Below are positions 44,400-55,799 of a stretch of 64,000 bases of DNA, piece after piece. The notes beneath the pieces are model-generated. The model saw only the letters and a program-made list of their open reading frames with translations, made no database searches and was not told where the DNA came from. Source of the DNA: Meghimatium bilineatum. Its lineage: Eukaryota; Mollusca; Gastropoda; Stylommatophora; Philomycidae. Both the position numbers and the translations under genes were made by a program. Every line of letters begins with the position of its first letter. Within the stretch, counting starts at the first letter, position 1. Location of the stretch: the NCBI GenBank assembly GCA_034231615.1, contig CM067322.1:64137349-64201348 (forward strand). Direction: 5' to 3'.

Positions 44400-44690
44400 A
44401 AATAGAAAAATAACAAATCATTTGTGATTGTCTAATGTGGTTTGTGAGTTCGTAGATGCCCGATGAGTCCGATTCGTGCCAGGAAAGTTCTATTGCAGTG
44501 CATGCAGGAGTGTAGAGGGTTTGGGGTAGGAGAGTTTTCGGATTTGTCCTTCCGCATCCGTCGCTTGTAAATTGCCCGCACTGTTCTTTCTTTTTCAAAT
44601 GTAGTGATGCCAGCAGTGATCTGGGTGTACCAGGCTCAGCGATCAAGGGCTGTAGTCTTCCAGGAGCTTACAGAAGTACTGATGAAATAT
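44400..44690 (-). mobile_element. zf-LINE terminal fragment
   Basis: Minus translation 'CMHCNRTFLARIGLIGHLRT' followed by 'HKPH' and a stop gives an intact C-x2-C-x12-H-x3-H finger. Upstream residues are basic ('YKRRMRKDK'). The best-preserved finger of the family in the window. Confidence 0.75.
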
Positions 44691-44699
44691 AACCGAAGA

Positions 44700-46595
44700 T
44701 GGACCACGGTCAAAAGCGCAACGACAAGTACCTTCTAGGTCAAGTGTTGGGAAATTTGACCGAAGCATAAACAATGTCATAAACGTGACATAAACCGAAG
44801 ATGACATATGGATGAGCTAGTCGCACGTCGCAACCCTGTGTGGGTATTGCTCGCACTGTACACTAGCTCATCTATAAGAAACAACGATCAACGGACAGAA
44901 CCTCAAACTACTAAAACACGATCCCTTTGTGCGGACCATGTACCGTGTGGAGGAAATGTTAGATGAAACGAGGTTCATGTCTGTGTAAGACCAACCGTAC
45001 GTCGCAACCCGTTTGTAGGCGTTGCTCGTACTACACGCTGGCTCCATAGGAAGGCATAGGTAGAACCACTGCCTCCGAGTCATCCCAGTCGATTTTAGTG
45101 GGACAGCTGATGGGGCTGCAGACATAACATGGTCGTAAAAATGGAGGGGGGGGGTGGGGTAAGTCGTGGTCATTCATAAGTCTCCGCATGCTACGTTGAT
45201 GTAAGGGTAGCCGACCCAACACGGTCAATGAAAACCAGCCATGAAGTAGCCCAGAGCAATGGTAGGTCCTAACTGATAGTATGGTTAGAAGGGTGTTCAC
45301 GGGCTCTCTGATTGGCAAAGAACGATGAAAAGCATAAGTGGTGAGAACAGAGAAAGTAGGACGAGGAATCACAACCATGTGTGTATCTATGTAAGATATG
45401 TTTACTGTGGTCTATTGTTTGTCTTAATGAAGGCTTTTTAGTCGAAACGTCGACTGAATGGGCTTTATTTTAATTAAATTCAGACTATCAGTTTTAACTG
45501 AAGATTAACCTCATTAAATTTAGTAAACAAATTTACTAAATAAGCAATGCAAGTTTTTAATTTGCATTGCTGTCAAAATGGGATCTTTAGTATCCAAAAC
45601 TGTTAAAACGGTCTCAACACGTGGAAATAATTTTGTTAAACATAACCCGTTCGATAGTCAGCGCACTTCATTGTGAAGGAGTAATTGATGAAAGTAATCA
45701 TCATTTTCTTCACACACTCGTGCAAATAACGAAGAATTCAACAAGCTGCTACGTATATTGTTTACATGGTTTTATGAAGAATTCAAGCGATTGAACTAAT
45801 CTGACATTTAGATTTTTAGTTACTAAATGTTGTTCATGAATGACGTAGTAAATTTCAAACAACCTGGATACATTTTGTTTTAAATGGCTTTAAAAAACCG
45901 CGATGTCGCCCAAACATGGCTGGTAATCCATCTGCTGCTGCCGATATTATTTTTTTAAATAAAGGAATCGTTTTTTAATTTAAATAATCTTTAAAAACAT
46001 TGACTATTTATTCGCCTTTACTTTTGGTAAAGTTCTCGCCAAGAGCAGTTCTTAGTGAATTTCATAGTCCATAACGAAATGAATATATGCCAATAATAGT
46101 TTTCCATTATCAGACAACGTTGACTCTTCAAATTGAATTGAGAAATGGTTTGTTTGCAGATATTTATACAAGACGCTTTCAATGCCATGACTCAACATCA
46201 ATACGTCTTTGAATTGTCATACTGCTCAAAGAAATTCTTTTGAGTGTATAATATGCAGGCTTGTATATGCCTCTTTTTAAACCTCTTCAAGGGCTGGCAC
46301 AAAAAGCTGTTTACTGATATTATGAGATTTTCCTAATTGATTTTTCGATGAGTGATGTGATATTGTAAGACCCCAGCAAACAATCATCGTCTCTATTTGA
46401 GAATGAAGCGATCTACTTCGCCGTGGTTCTCTTCTGACTTTTTAAATTTCTGAGTGGTAACTATATTTGGTATAAGTCTGGGCAAGTGTTATGCGCACGA
46501 TGTGTTGCTGCTTGTATGATAGCGTGTAAAAACTTGCACAAGAACGTAGCATACCACAGAAATAATAGGTACTTTGTTCAATTTTATGAAATATA
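44700..46595. other. No gene recognised; hairpin and ribozyme-like motif
   Basis: 44,811-44,874 holds 12-bp complementary arms ('gatgagctagt' and 'actagctcatc'). 45,423-45,456 resembles a worn hammerhead core (see findings). 45,470-46,590 is AT-rich, unique-looking and without supported ORFs. Confidence 0.4.
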
Positions 46596-46599
46596 ATAT

Positions 46600-46652
46600 G
46601 TGTGTGTGTGTGTGTGTGTGTGCTTCGTATAGACTGTGCGTGTTTGTTTGTT

Positions 46653-46683
<31 letters not shown>

Positions 46684-46690
46684 GTGTTTA
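46600..46690. repeat. (TG)n microsatellite, interrupted
   Basis: Two TG runs separated by about 25 bp, followed by a TTTG-rich spacer. Confidence 0.97.
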
Positions 46691-46899
46691 TAGACTTCCG
46701 GTAATAATGGCGCGAAGTAACAGCTGTGTTATTTCTGTGACCACAAATGGAAGTTCAGTTCGGTGTTTCAGGACTATTCTCATGGTTTATGTGGTTTCTT
46801 TCTGCATGTGTTAATTAGAGATCGCGGTGCAGCCATACGAGTTTCCTCATACAACCCTGAGACACGATTAGCAAACCGTCAGTGAGAACACAATGGCTC

Positions 46900-47275
46900 G
46901 TAGTATTATGAAGTACCACTCCAATCTTGAAATATATTAAGAGACAACAGATAAAATGGTTTGCACATATAATATACAAGTAAATTCAAGTATGAAGCAT
47001 GAGAATAAATGAAAATAATAAGCCCGTCAGCTGTAAGAATTATTTGCCACATAGCAGCAGACTACCATCAGACAGCATACCACAGCAAGCTATGCAACAC
47101 AGATACAGTAAAGGCAGACCTAGAGGCCAACCACGAAAATAATGGACCACCGAAATAAAAAAGGCGACAAACTCCACAATATACTCAGCACATCAGCGTA
47201 CACTTTGGCCATCTCCAGAAAACGAATCTATCCCTGACGCTGAACGGTAACAAAGGGTGTAGCGAATAGATAGAT
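46900..47275 (+). pseudogene. LINE C-terminal fragment, family 2, with a 73-bp insert
   Basis: Aligns with 21,160-21,410 ('agacaacagataaaatggtt', 'agcagactaccatca', 'gaggccaaccacgaaaa'). An insert at 46,970-47,042 is flanked by 'tttgcacata' and 'tttgccacata'. Confidence 0.75.
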
Positions 47276-47299
47276 AATCTATTAATCTATGTGTGTGTT

Positions 47300-47422
<123 letters not shown>

Positions 47423-47439
47423 GAATTATTTGCCACAAT

Positions 47440-47955
47440 TATTTGCTAAAAGTACCTTCAATGACATGAGGAAATTATTAATATTTAAACAAATTACAAA
47501 CAAGTTAAAAATGAGAATTATAAAATGCTACATCTATTCCATATTAATGTATGGCTCAGAAACATGGACACTAAATAAACAATTAGAAGACAAAATTGAT
47601 GCATTTGAGATGTGGGTATATAGAAGAATAGGGAGAACATCATGGAAAGAGAAGAAAACAAATAAAGAGGTGCTAAAAACACTTAATATGAAGAAAGAAC
47701 TACTAAGAGAAATAAAGATCAGGCAAATAAAATACTTTGGACACATTAAAAGACATGACACCCTATTGAAGACCTTACTTGAGGGTAAAGTCAAAGGGAA
47801 GCGAGCAAGAGGTAGGCAGAGATACAAGTGGGAGAGTAACATTACACGATGGACAGGTTACAGTCTAGCAGAGTGCACCACCAAGACAAGAGACAGGAGA
47901 TGTTGGAGATACGTTGCAGCCAACCTTCGTTGCGGAGACGGCACTTGATGATGAT
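47440..47955 (+). pseudogene. RTE-like LINE C-terminus, 170 open codons
   Basis: The most intact fragment of this family: 'TFNDMRKLLIFKQITNKLKM', 'ILMYGSETWTLNKQLEDK', 'MWVYRRIGRTSWKEKK', 'IKYFGHIKRHDTLL', 'GKRARGRQRYKW', 'TRDRRCWRYVAANLRCGDGT', then a stop and a TGATGATGA terminus. It lacks the endonuclease and RT core (5' truncated), so it cannot encode an active enzyme. The open frame suggests a fairly recent insertion. A (TA)n tract follows at 47,956-47,983. Confidence 0.9.
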
Positions 47956-47984
47956 GATATATATATATATATATATATATTCTA

Positions 47985-50125
47985 TATCTATTGTAATCAT
48001 TATGTAATCTAATAAGACACTTAACACTTACGGAACGCCTAAATGTTGTTGATGACTTGCGTAAATGGGATCCGATAACGGTGGTGTTGTTTTTTTCATT
48101 CTGGCATAGACACAGTTAAAGTCGTAATTGACCCCTTGGGGTCCATATAGAACACTTTGGACGCACAGGTCTAATTTGACTGTAATAATTTTTTTAATCA
48201 CCAACGACTCCATGGTTGACCCAACCTGAGGAAAATAGTTACCATATCGTCTGGAAAAGTGAAGGCGACAAGCATGATCCTGACCACATCATTCCCATAC
48301 TCGGTTGCACCTAAGAATGAAGTAGGTCAGGGCTTCTGATTGGTTGATGGACGCAGAAAGTATTAATCGATTGTTAATTGTGCAATAATATTATTTTTAA
48401 ATTATTTTTAAATTGTTTTTAAATGTGTTAAATAATATTGTTTATAAATGTCATCAGCTGTTTAAAAATCACGTGCTGTCGCGTAGTAATATATGGATGT
48501 GCTGTGACCGACTTCTTTCTTAGATGGAACCGAGTACGTGTATGCTATTAGCCATTGGAAAACACTGTATTCCGCAATACATCTCAATCGCGTGGTAAAG
48601 GGAATCTTTTTTTTTCTTACTATGCGCTCATTTGTACTGCCAGTAACAGTTTCGAATTATGTAACCGGGAAGGTAGTGAACCCGTACGATTGTACACTGA
48701 GTGCCAACTTCATTCAAATGTCTAATCGTTGAAATAAAAAGTAACAGATAAAAGTACACTTCAAATAAGCTTCTTTATTCTTATGGGCAACGTGTTTCTT
48801 TTTATTTAATAAAAAAGAAAGAAAATGGCATTATTGGAGAGTTGGACATTGTTGAAATGGTAAGAACAAGAATGAATTAAAGAATGCAGAGAACACGAGG
48901 ATGAAGATGTAACAGTTAAAGACGACAGCCCGCATACGTCGAGAGACGGGCGGATAAAGTCAAGCCCTGGAAATTAAAACTCGAACGTGAGCAGCTTTAG
49001 GGTCACGCACACAGACAGAAATTTGCCAGCCGGTTCTTCAGACAACTTTTAGAGTCCCAAAGGAGATGCGAAACTAACACCGCTGTCTCTCACAACCATG
49101 GCTTTACGTGAGCGGAGCTATAATTGTCGTCAGATCCGTTGTTTGGAGTCCACGGGGAGCGGAGACACCAACTGATCCTTCTTCCGCAAGATGGTCAAAA
49201 ATTGGAGGCCCTCAAATTATCCGCGGATTTGCTCGCATTCTGTAGACGTCTAAGCTAATAGGGCTCGTATCTGTCTCGAGAATCCGAAGTGCTCACGTCG
49301 GATTAATGATCGGTCCGTCCACAATCAGAGTTCAGAAAGCTTATTCGTCTGCACGTGAACTTTTTCAAGTGTGCTAGGGCAATAATAACATTATAGCTGT
49401 AGCTAAAGTACAACTATATAACAACAAGATAGACAGATTGCATCACTTGTATGGAATCTGCTTTCGGTACGAGATTTACTTTCATATATTTGTTCAACAT
49501 AGTTGGGATTACTTGTACTTTAACATTCGTGAATCCAAATTAGAATATACGTTATGTGTGTGCATGGGATGAATTATTTTCCATGAACGAAGTTTTCTTT
49601 ATGGGGAAGGTCTGAACTCAAGACACTATGAGCGAATTGAAATGTAACGATAAATACATATCTAAGCATTCTGAAATGCGACAGTAAAAATAGATAGTAA
49701 GAACCTCATCACCATCAGGTGCCATGCTGTCAGGTGCTTCATATATATACAAGGACCGGATTTAGACTTGATAGGGCCCTAAGCTGTTTGCGATATGGTG
49801 TCCTAAGCTATTTGAGATATGGGCTCTTTAACGATTAAGAATAAACAGACAGTGAAAAAAAATTGAGGGGTCCCCATGAAAGTGGGTGCCCTAAGCTATA
49901 GATTGTTTAGCTTATATGTATATCCGACACAGTATACAAAAGCTAAATCGTAAATTCAATCTTCATTCCAACATTCTGGTATCAATGTCAGACGTTGACA
50001 CTAAATAAACAGCAAGAGAGTACGTTTACTAACGTGTCAAATTCGATATCTAAGAAAAGCAGCAAACAGAACAAGAAGAGACCATAACAGAAATGAAGAT
50101 TTTGCAAGAACTGTTGGGAAAAAAA
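47985..50125. other. No gene recognised; GC-rich island
   Basis: 48,890-49,380 is clearly richer in G+C and CpG than its surroundings and includes an ATG in good context at 49,099 with only 25 codons open. 48,824-48,858 reads ATGGCA...'gttgaaatg|gtaaga', a possible tiny first exon. Neither is strong. 49,760-49,900 carries repeated 'ccctaagct' words. Confidence 0.3.
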
Positions 50126-50129
50126 ATAT

Positions 50130-50405
50130 GTAATAAAAAATATAGAAAAACAGAGACTGTAATGGTTCGTTCAGTTAATGCGAATGAACCCATATTGACC
50201 AGCAGCATAGTATACATCTTGTAATTGGAAACATCAAGAAGTAGAGGACGACCAAAAAGAAGGTGGATTGAACGATTTACAACGACCTGAGACGTCACAA
50301 TATTTCTGCATATCAAGTTACCAAGAGTGTCATATCTCGAAAACCGATAGTCATTCACTCCTGCTGCGCCTAACAACAAAAGTAAAGGCAATAGATAGAT
50401 AACTC
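50130..50405 (+). pseudogene. LINE C-terminal fragment
   Basis: 'RWFVQLMRMNP', then 'RSRGRPKRRWIERFTTT' and, in a shifted frame, 'RRHNISAYQVTKSVISRK'. RGRPKRRW is the signature. Confidence 0.6.
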
Positions 50406-50679
50406 TTAACATTAATAATTCCAGCTGGACATTAACTCCACATATAAGTCTGAATTAATATGATATTTGTATGCAGCGTCCTTATGCATAGTGTGTTGAC
50501 AAAACCCATGGAACATCAACGGGTTTCGGAGCATCAATCTGTCAATCTATAGTTATTGATTGACTAGAGAGTGAAGAAGACGGTGCAAGATGTGATAACG
50601 TGCATATACAAAAAATAATATAAATTGAGAAGACCATATGCTTGTTGCTTTTCGTTAACCGATACAATCAATTAGCCAA

Positions 50680-51312
50680 GCCAAGTGACAATAAAATACA
50701 ATCAGTGAACCAAGCAATGTGTCAATATAATACAATCAGCGAGCCAAATTAGGTATCACTAGAATACAATTAATGAGCCAAATCAGGTATCACTAGAATA
50801 CAATCAGTGAGCCACGCAAGGTATCACTAGAATACAATTACTGAGCCACGCAATGTATCACTAGATTACAATTACTGAGCCAAGCAAGGTGTCACTAGAA
50901 TACAATCAGTGCACCAAGCAAGGTATCACTAGAAAACAATCAGTGAGCTAAATCAGGTATTCACTAGAATACAATCAGTGAGCTAAATCAGGTATCACTA
51001 GAATACAATCAGTGAGCTAAATCAGGTTTCACTAGAATACAATCATTGAGCCAAGCAAGGTATAACTAGAATACAATTAGGGAGCCAAGCAAGGTGTTAC
51101 TACAATACAATCAGTGAGCCAAATCAGGTATCACTACAATACAATTAGGGAGCCAAGCAAGGTGTCACTAGAATACAATTAGTTAACCAAGCAAGGTATC
51201 ACTAGAAAACAATCAATGAGCCAAATCAGGTATCACTAGAATACAATCAGTGAGCTAAATCAGGTATCACTAGAATACAATCAGTGAACCATCAAGGTGT
51301 CAATAAAATATA
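50680..51312 (+). repeat. 34-bp tandem array, about 18 units
   Basis: Unit 'caatcagtgagccaaatcag' plus 'gtatcactagaata', with two alternating versions ('ccaagcaaggt' and 'ctaaatcaggt'). Confidence 0.95.
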
Positions 51313-52250
51313 TTTAACAGAAAAGTAAGTCTAATACAAGTTGCTTGCCATATGCAGGCTCGCATACACACGAGTGGTGGGGCGGGGATAGGGAAGAGAT
51401 ATGTATGTTGGGTTCATCTCCGTCCTAACGCTATTTGGGTAGATGGAACTGGACATTCAGTATTACAATACAGGTAAAAATAACGAACCTCACCACCTCC
51501 TTTTCTCATTTTTCTGGTGGTTTCCCTTCAAAAGGATCATCACAAGGATCACACCCTCCCCCCCCCCTACTTAATCAACAAATAAAATTTGATACTATAA
51601 ATACTATAAATACGTATGCATTTGTGATTATTGTTTAAGCCAGCGTTACACATACAACTAATACTAACATTTCTTAATATTTTTCGATTGGAAAGTATAG
51701 AGTGCAATTGAACGATAATATCCTGAATATATTGCCCATAGCAAGTCTTTCTCCGGGTGAGTCCTGCGTACATTTCCAACATCATCTATCCGAAATTTTT
51801 CCGAGTTTACTATTGCTAGCAACATACGATATAAGCAAGGTATGATCAACGATCGGTTACATTAACCAAAAAACATGACGCTTTTCATGACATGCTAGCA
51901 GGACTAAGTTGAGGAGAACTTTCATATAACGCCACAGCTTGACGGCTGTACGCTTCTCATGTCCCACTCATCAAGTGGTGAATGCTGTTCTTCTCATTGT
52001 GTATTTACTGTGCTCATTGAACGGAAACTGAAGTAAGATCTAGATCTACATATATTGCGATCAGATCCATACCACCACATGTTGGCAGTTTTAGATATTA
52101 GATAATTGCCGTTACCAGAGGTACTTTATTAAAGCAATAATACGGCAATTAATGAAAGCTAATATATCTTGTCTCGTGTGATCCATCTATATTACATTGT
52201 GTCCCTGATAATATAATAGTTGTAGCAATATTGTATACACTTTCGCATGT
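51313..52250. other. No gene recognised
   Basis: Contains a C run at 51,557-51,567. No supported ORF. Confidence 0.4.
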
Positions 52251-52254
52251 GGTG

Positions 52255-52345
52255 TTTGGGCTGGTAATTTCCTTTGAACAGTTGTTAGTTCTCTCGCTTT
52301 GTGTTCAAGAGGTCACAGGTTCGATTCCAGCTAATTTTATTTACA
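52255..52345 (+). repeat. tRNA-like sequence (SINE head)
   Basis: A perfect box B 'ggttcgattcc' at about 52,318 with a loose box A-like 'gctggtaatttc'. The arms do not fold into a clean tRNA. Confidence 0.45.
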
Positions 52346-52449
52346 AAATAGATGTTTTCGAATATTCCTGGGAGTTATGGACATAAGAGTGAGCCACTCT
52401 GGGCAGGTGGCAGAGTATAATTAATTTAATCATCTAAGACTTTTCAACA

Positions 52450-53187
52450 TTGCTAGGACCTGAAATTGTAGCAAGGGATAGCGACGTTGTGATTTTCCAC
52501 ACATGTTGTAAGCGTCAACTAAGAAGGAATGAAGTTGGGATCGCTGGCTCGTATCAGAGGGTCATTGTGAACCAGAAGCTACGCTATTTTATGAAGTACA
52601 GGGGAAAAGGCGCAAATATCATATCCAATGTTGTTATGTTGTTCGTCCATCACAAGTGATGATGACCATTTGTTACATCCACTTTTGAAAGTTCAATTTT
52701 AGTTATGTCCTTGATTATGGGTTCGTAGATGGCCAATGAGCCTTATTCGAGCAGTAAATGTCCTTGGACAGATCGGACATGGAATGACGACTGTAGATGG
52801 ATGTGGTCTATCCGTGACTTTCTAGCTGCTCTCCGCTGTTGAGCTGCTGCATTTCTCTTCTTTTCACAAGATGATGCGCTCTTTTTTATTTTAGAACGCC
52901 ATGTAGATCTATTTTGTGCAAGTTCTTCCCATGTATCGTGGTCTATTTCAAAGGCTTTCAGTGAGTTCTTTAACGAGTCCTTGTAGCGCTTCCTTTGACC
53001 ACCCTGAGATCGTATACCCTTCTCTAGCTCACCATATAGAAGTATCTTTGGCAGACGATGGTCTGGCATACGCACCAAATGACCTGCCCAACGAATCAAT
53101 AGGTAGACAATGACAATGCATTTCGCTCTCCATACTACATCCTGGTAATCGGCAAGAGTTTGAGAACAAACGCAGAAGAAATATATA
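52450..53187 (+). mobile_element. SINE-B copy split by a zf-LINE
   Basis: Head and core at 52,450-52,640 ('gtaagcgtcaactaagaagg', 'ggcgcaaatatcatatcc') and tail at 53,105-53,187 ('catcctggtaatcggcaaga', 'gagaacaaacgcagaagaaa'). The minus-strand zf-LINE lies exactly between. Confidence 0.75.
52645..53103 (-). pseudogene. zf-LINE C-terminus, best long copy
   Basis: A 118-codon ORF (53,099-52,743) reads 'MIRWAGHLVRMPDHRLPKIL', 'LYGELEKGIRSQGGQRKRYK', 'TWEELAQNRSTWRSKI' and 'AAAQQRRAARKS'. In the adjacent frame the protein ends 'CPICPRTFTARIRLIGHLRT' plus 'HN', a C2H2 zinc finger (52,786-52,724). The 3' end is at about 52,648. It is 5' truncated and carries a frameshift just before the finger. 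It serves as the unoccupied comparison for the insertion at 55,631. Confidence 0.85.
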
Positions 53188-53282
53188 TTGACTTACGACT
53201 CTGCATATCACGTTTTGTGTTCACTATTTTATTATTCTCAGTTGTCATTATTATGATGTGTATTATTTTTAAATATAACATT

Positions 53283-53478
53283 ACCAAATAACGACAAATT
53301 TACAAAGAGCATTGCATCGACCAAATAACGACAAATTTACAAAGAGCATTGCATCGACCAAATAACGACAAATTTACAAAGAGCATTGCATCGACCAAAT
53401 AACGACACATTTACAAAGAGCATTGCATCGACCAAATAACGACAAATTTACCAAGAGCGTTGTATTGACCAAATAACG
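53283..53478 (+). repeat. 37-bp tandem array, about 5 units, nearly identical
   Basis: Unit 'accaaataacgacaaattta' plus 'caaagagcattgcatcg'. Only a handful of differences in five units. Confidence 0.96.
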
Positions 53479-53997
53479 TGTAACATCTTGCAATTCAATC
53501 ATATCTGACGACTTTTGGGTACAAAGGGCAGTAAAATACAAACCAGTTGCATGTGACTCAAAAAGAACTAAATAGTATCAGAGGATCGGATCAACTGTAC
53601 TCTGGCTTCATAATATGTAGAGAAAACCTGAACGTGACCCTCATCAATACAGTTCTACAGACGCATTGAGAACCACCCCCCCCCCTAAAGTAACGCTATT
53701 TTACTTGTCTGGTGTTGTTTTGGGATGCTAACGCAAAGTAAGTTTCACAAGGTAACCAATGAAATCGCGAAATATATGGAATTGTGTACCTTTAGGAGCA
53801 TCCCTATGAGTCTGTATGACTGTATTGACGAGGAAGTTGGTCTGGTTAAAGAAACAATAACAAAAAGAATTCCTTTAATCATGCACTGTATCCACTCGTC
53901 TACATGATGTCCCTAAGCATATGTAAATGTATGTATATACATTTAAAAACAAACTCCAGAACTTTACACGAGCGTTCTACCATGATACATATTATTG
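53479..53997. other. No gene recognised
   Basis: C run at 53,678-53,690; a 60-codon ORF at 53,725-53,907 has no recognised motif. Confidence 0.35.
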
Positions 53998-54388
53998 CAT
54001 CGGCGCTGCTGTGACCCAAAAGGAAAAAGTAGTATCACTGTTTCCATATACACATATCGAAAGCGGCGACTAGGGAAGTTTTGGCATTGGATTGGCTGTT
54101 CCCATCTCATAGAGGAATGAGGGAACCGAGGTACATTACCCAAAAATGGTGAAAATAAAACGTCTCGGGGTAATGAAGGCAGAAGATATGCATATACATA
54201 TAACTGTTTTGTATCAATTGAGACGTACATATTATTGTATTATTATTTTAATAAAATGTTATTTTCGTTTCATGGGTAGTCGGGAGGGGTGGGGCATGAA
54301 TCTGGTAGGACCAATATCTTGCTACACTGCTACAAGAGAGACCCGCTGGAGTTTGAGAATGAGCGTTTTAGAAGAAAAATATAAATAA
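53998..54388 (+). mobile_element. SINE-B/D pieces
   Basis: 53,998-54,130 matches a SINE-B head ('tatcactgtttcc', 'agcggcgactagggaagttt', 'ttggctgttcccatctcata'). 54,300-54,388 matches a SINE-D tail ('gctggagtttgagaatgagc'). Between them is unmatched sequence. Confidence 0.5.
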
Positions 54389-54454
54389 TAGCATATTTGT
54401 GAATCCTTGTGACGAAATTTTCTACCGTTTTACTTTATGTTCATGGTGAGCTCT

Positions 54455-54640
54455 ATTGTTGTTGTTCTTCTTCAGAGTTCATTTTCAACTCCTGCTAGAT
54501 CTTTCTTGTAGATGGATAATGATCATACAACATTTCCAGTAGGATGTAGCCCAGAGAATGGAAATGCGTTGTGTCACCATTTTATTTGCATAAACGGTCC
54601 GACATATCCGTTTTGGAAGGAGAGTGTGTGTTTAAAATCG
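54455..54640 (-). mobile_element. SINE-D copy, uninterrupted
   Basis: 'cttcttcagagttcattttc', 'gtaggatgtagcccagagaa', 'tgggaaatgcgttgtgtcac' equivalent, 'cggtccgacatatccg'. Reference for the split copy at 31,965-32,470. Confidence 0.75.
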
Positions 54641-54657
54641 ATATTTGTAGTCTAGTA

Positions 54658-54946
54658 CAGTAGTTCTCAAACTTGCTAGCACGTGCTCCCCCTCCCCTTT
54701 GAGACAAACTTTCTCCTGTGGGTTCCTTAGTGACTGAAAAGGCTATTGGCTTTCTTTGCAAGTCACTATTTGTTTAACTTTATCGCTATATTTCGTGTTG
54801 TTTATGATTCAAGGGATCACCATCCTAAGTCTTCCCACATCGGATGTGAATATGTCCCCCTCCAATTTCAACATTTGTCTTCGTGATCCACCTGCAAATC
54901 TCCGTTGCCCATAGGGAAGTCAAATGGTACACGTTGAGAACCACGG
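54658..54946. mobile_element. hAT-type MITE, 289 bp
   Basis: Ends 'cagtagttctcaaac' and 'gttgagaaccacgg' are imperfect inverted termini. Flanks 'gtctagta' (54,650-54,657) and 'gtatagtt' (54,947-54,954) match at 6 of 8 positions. No coding capacity. Confidence 0.8.
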
Positions 54947-54954
54947 GTATAGTT

Positions 54955-55530
54955 ATATTAATTAAGTATCTATATTTTCCAAAGTCTCACTGCATTATAG
55001 ATCGAGCTACGCAGTTGCTGTATTTGATATTCAACTGAAAATTACTGAATCTGCGGAATTAGTTCTATGATTGGTGAACGCATTAGCTGTTATATGCTCT
55101 TATATTGAGAAGATAAAAGAAGGATATGTCTAACAACTAATCCTTATACAATGACGTTAATTCTCTATCTTCTTTAAAAATTGCTTTCTTGTCTGTGTTG
55201 AATAATCTCAAAATTCGGCTAAAGATAAAGTTTCCATCAATTGTTAGTTTTTCACAATAAATGTAAGTTTGCAAGAAACATGAATTCTTGGCATACAATT
55301 TGCGTGATTTAAACCAAAATCGAATTTATTATGTAGTAAGCATTGGAAAATGACCACTCCACACAAAAGTTTCGGGTTTTAAGAACAATGGACATAGTTT
55401 TGTGGATGAAAACTTTGCGCTCTTTTCAACCGCGGAAGTGAATACAATATGGTTATATGCAAAGTTACTAACATTTGTTACAAGTGAGTTACAAGACCAT
55501 GTTTACTATTCTAGATAAGATTGTACTGAT
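54955..55530. other. No gene recognised
   Basis: AT-rich; nothing supported. Confidence 0.4.
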
Positions 55531-55799
55531 ACTATGTCTGTGTGATCATCCATCACAAGTATTGATGAATATTTGTTAAGTCCACTTTTGAAAATTTAGT
55601 TAGAACTATGCCCATGATTATGAGTTCGTACCCCATCAAGGCCAGCACCGTGCGGTGGTGATGGGGCTTAGTTCAGCCATCAGGGGCTGGAAACTAAGAC
55701 TGGTCGGGCAGTCCCATTCGAACAAGACCATAGTCCTGCCCAAGTAAGCAGAGTACTGAAGACTGAGGCATCCAGCCAAAAGACGCACAGATAATCAGG

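Noticed and set aside
45031..45378. 115-codon minus ORF
   Set aside because: No recognised motif, proline run from a G/C tract, and no splice support; probably chance in a GC-richer patch.
52255..52345. Functional tRNA gene
   Set aside because: Only box B is good; acceptor and anticodon arms do not pair. The same applies to 11,885, 40,026, 33,690 and 61,740.
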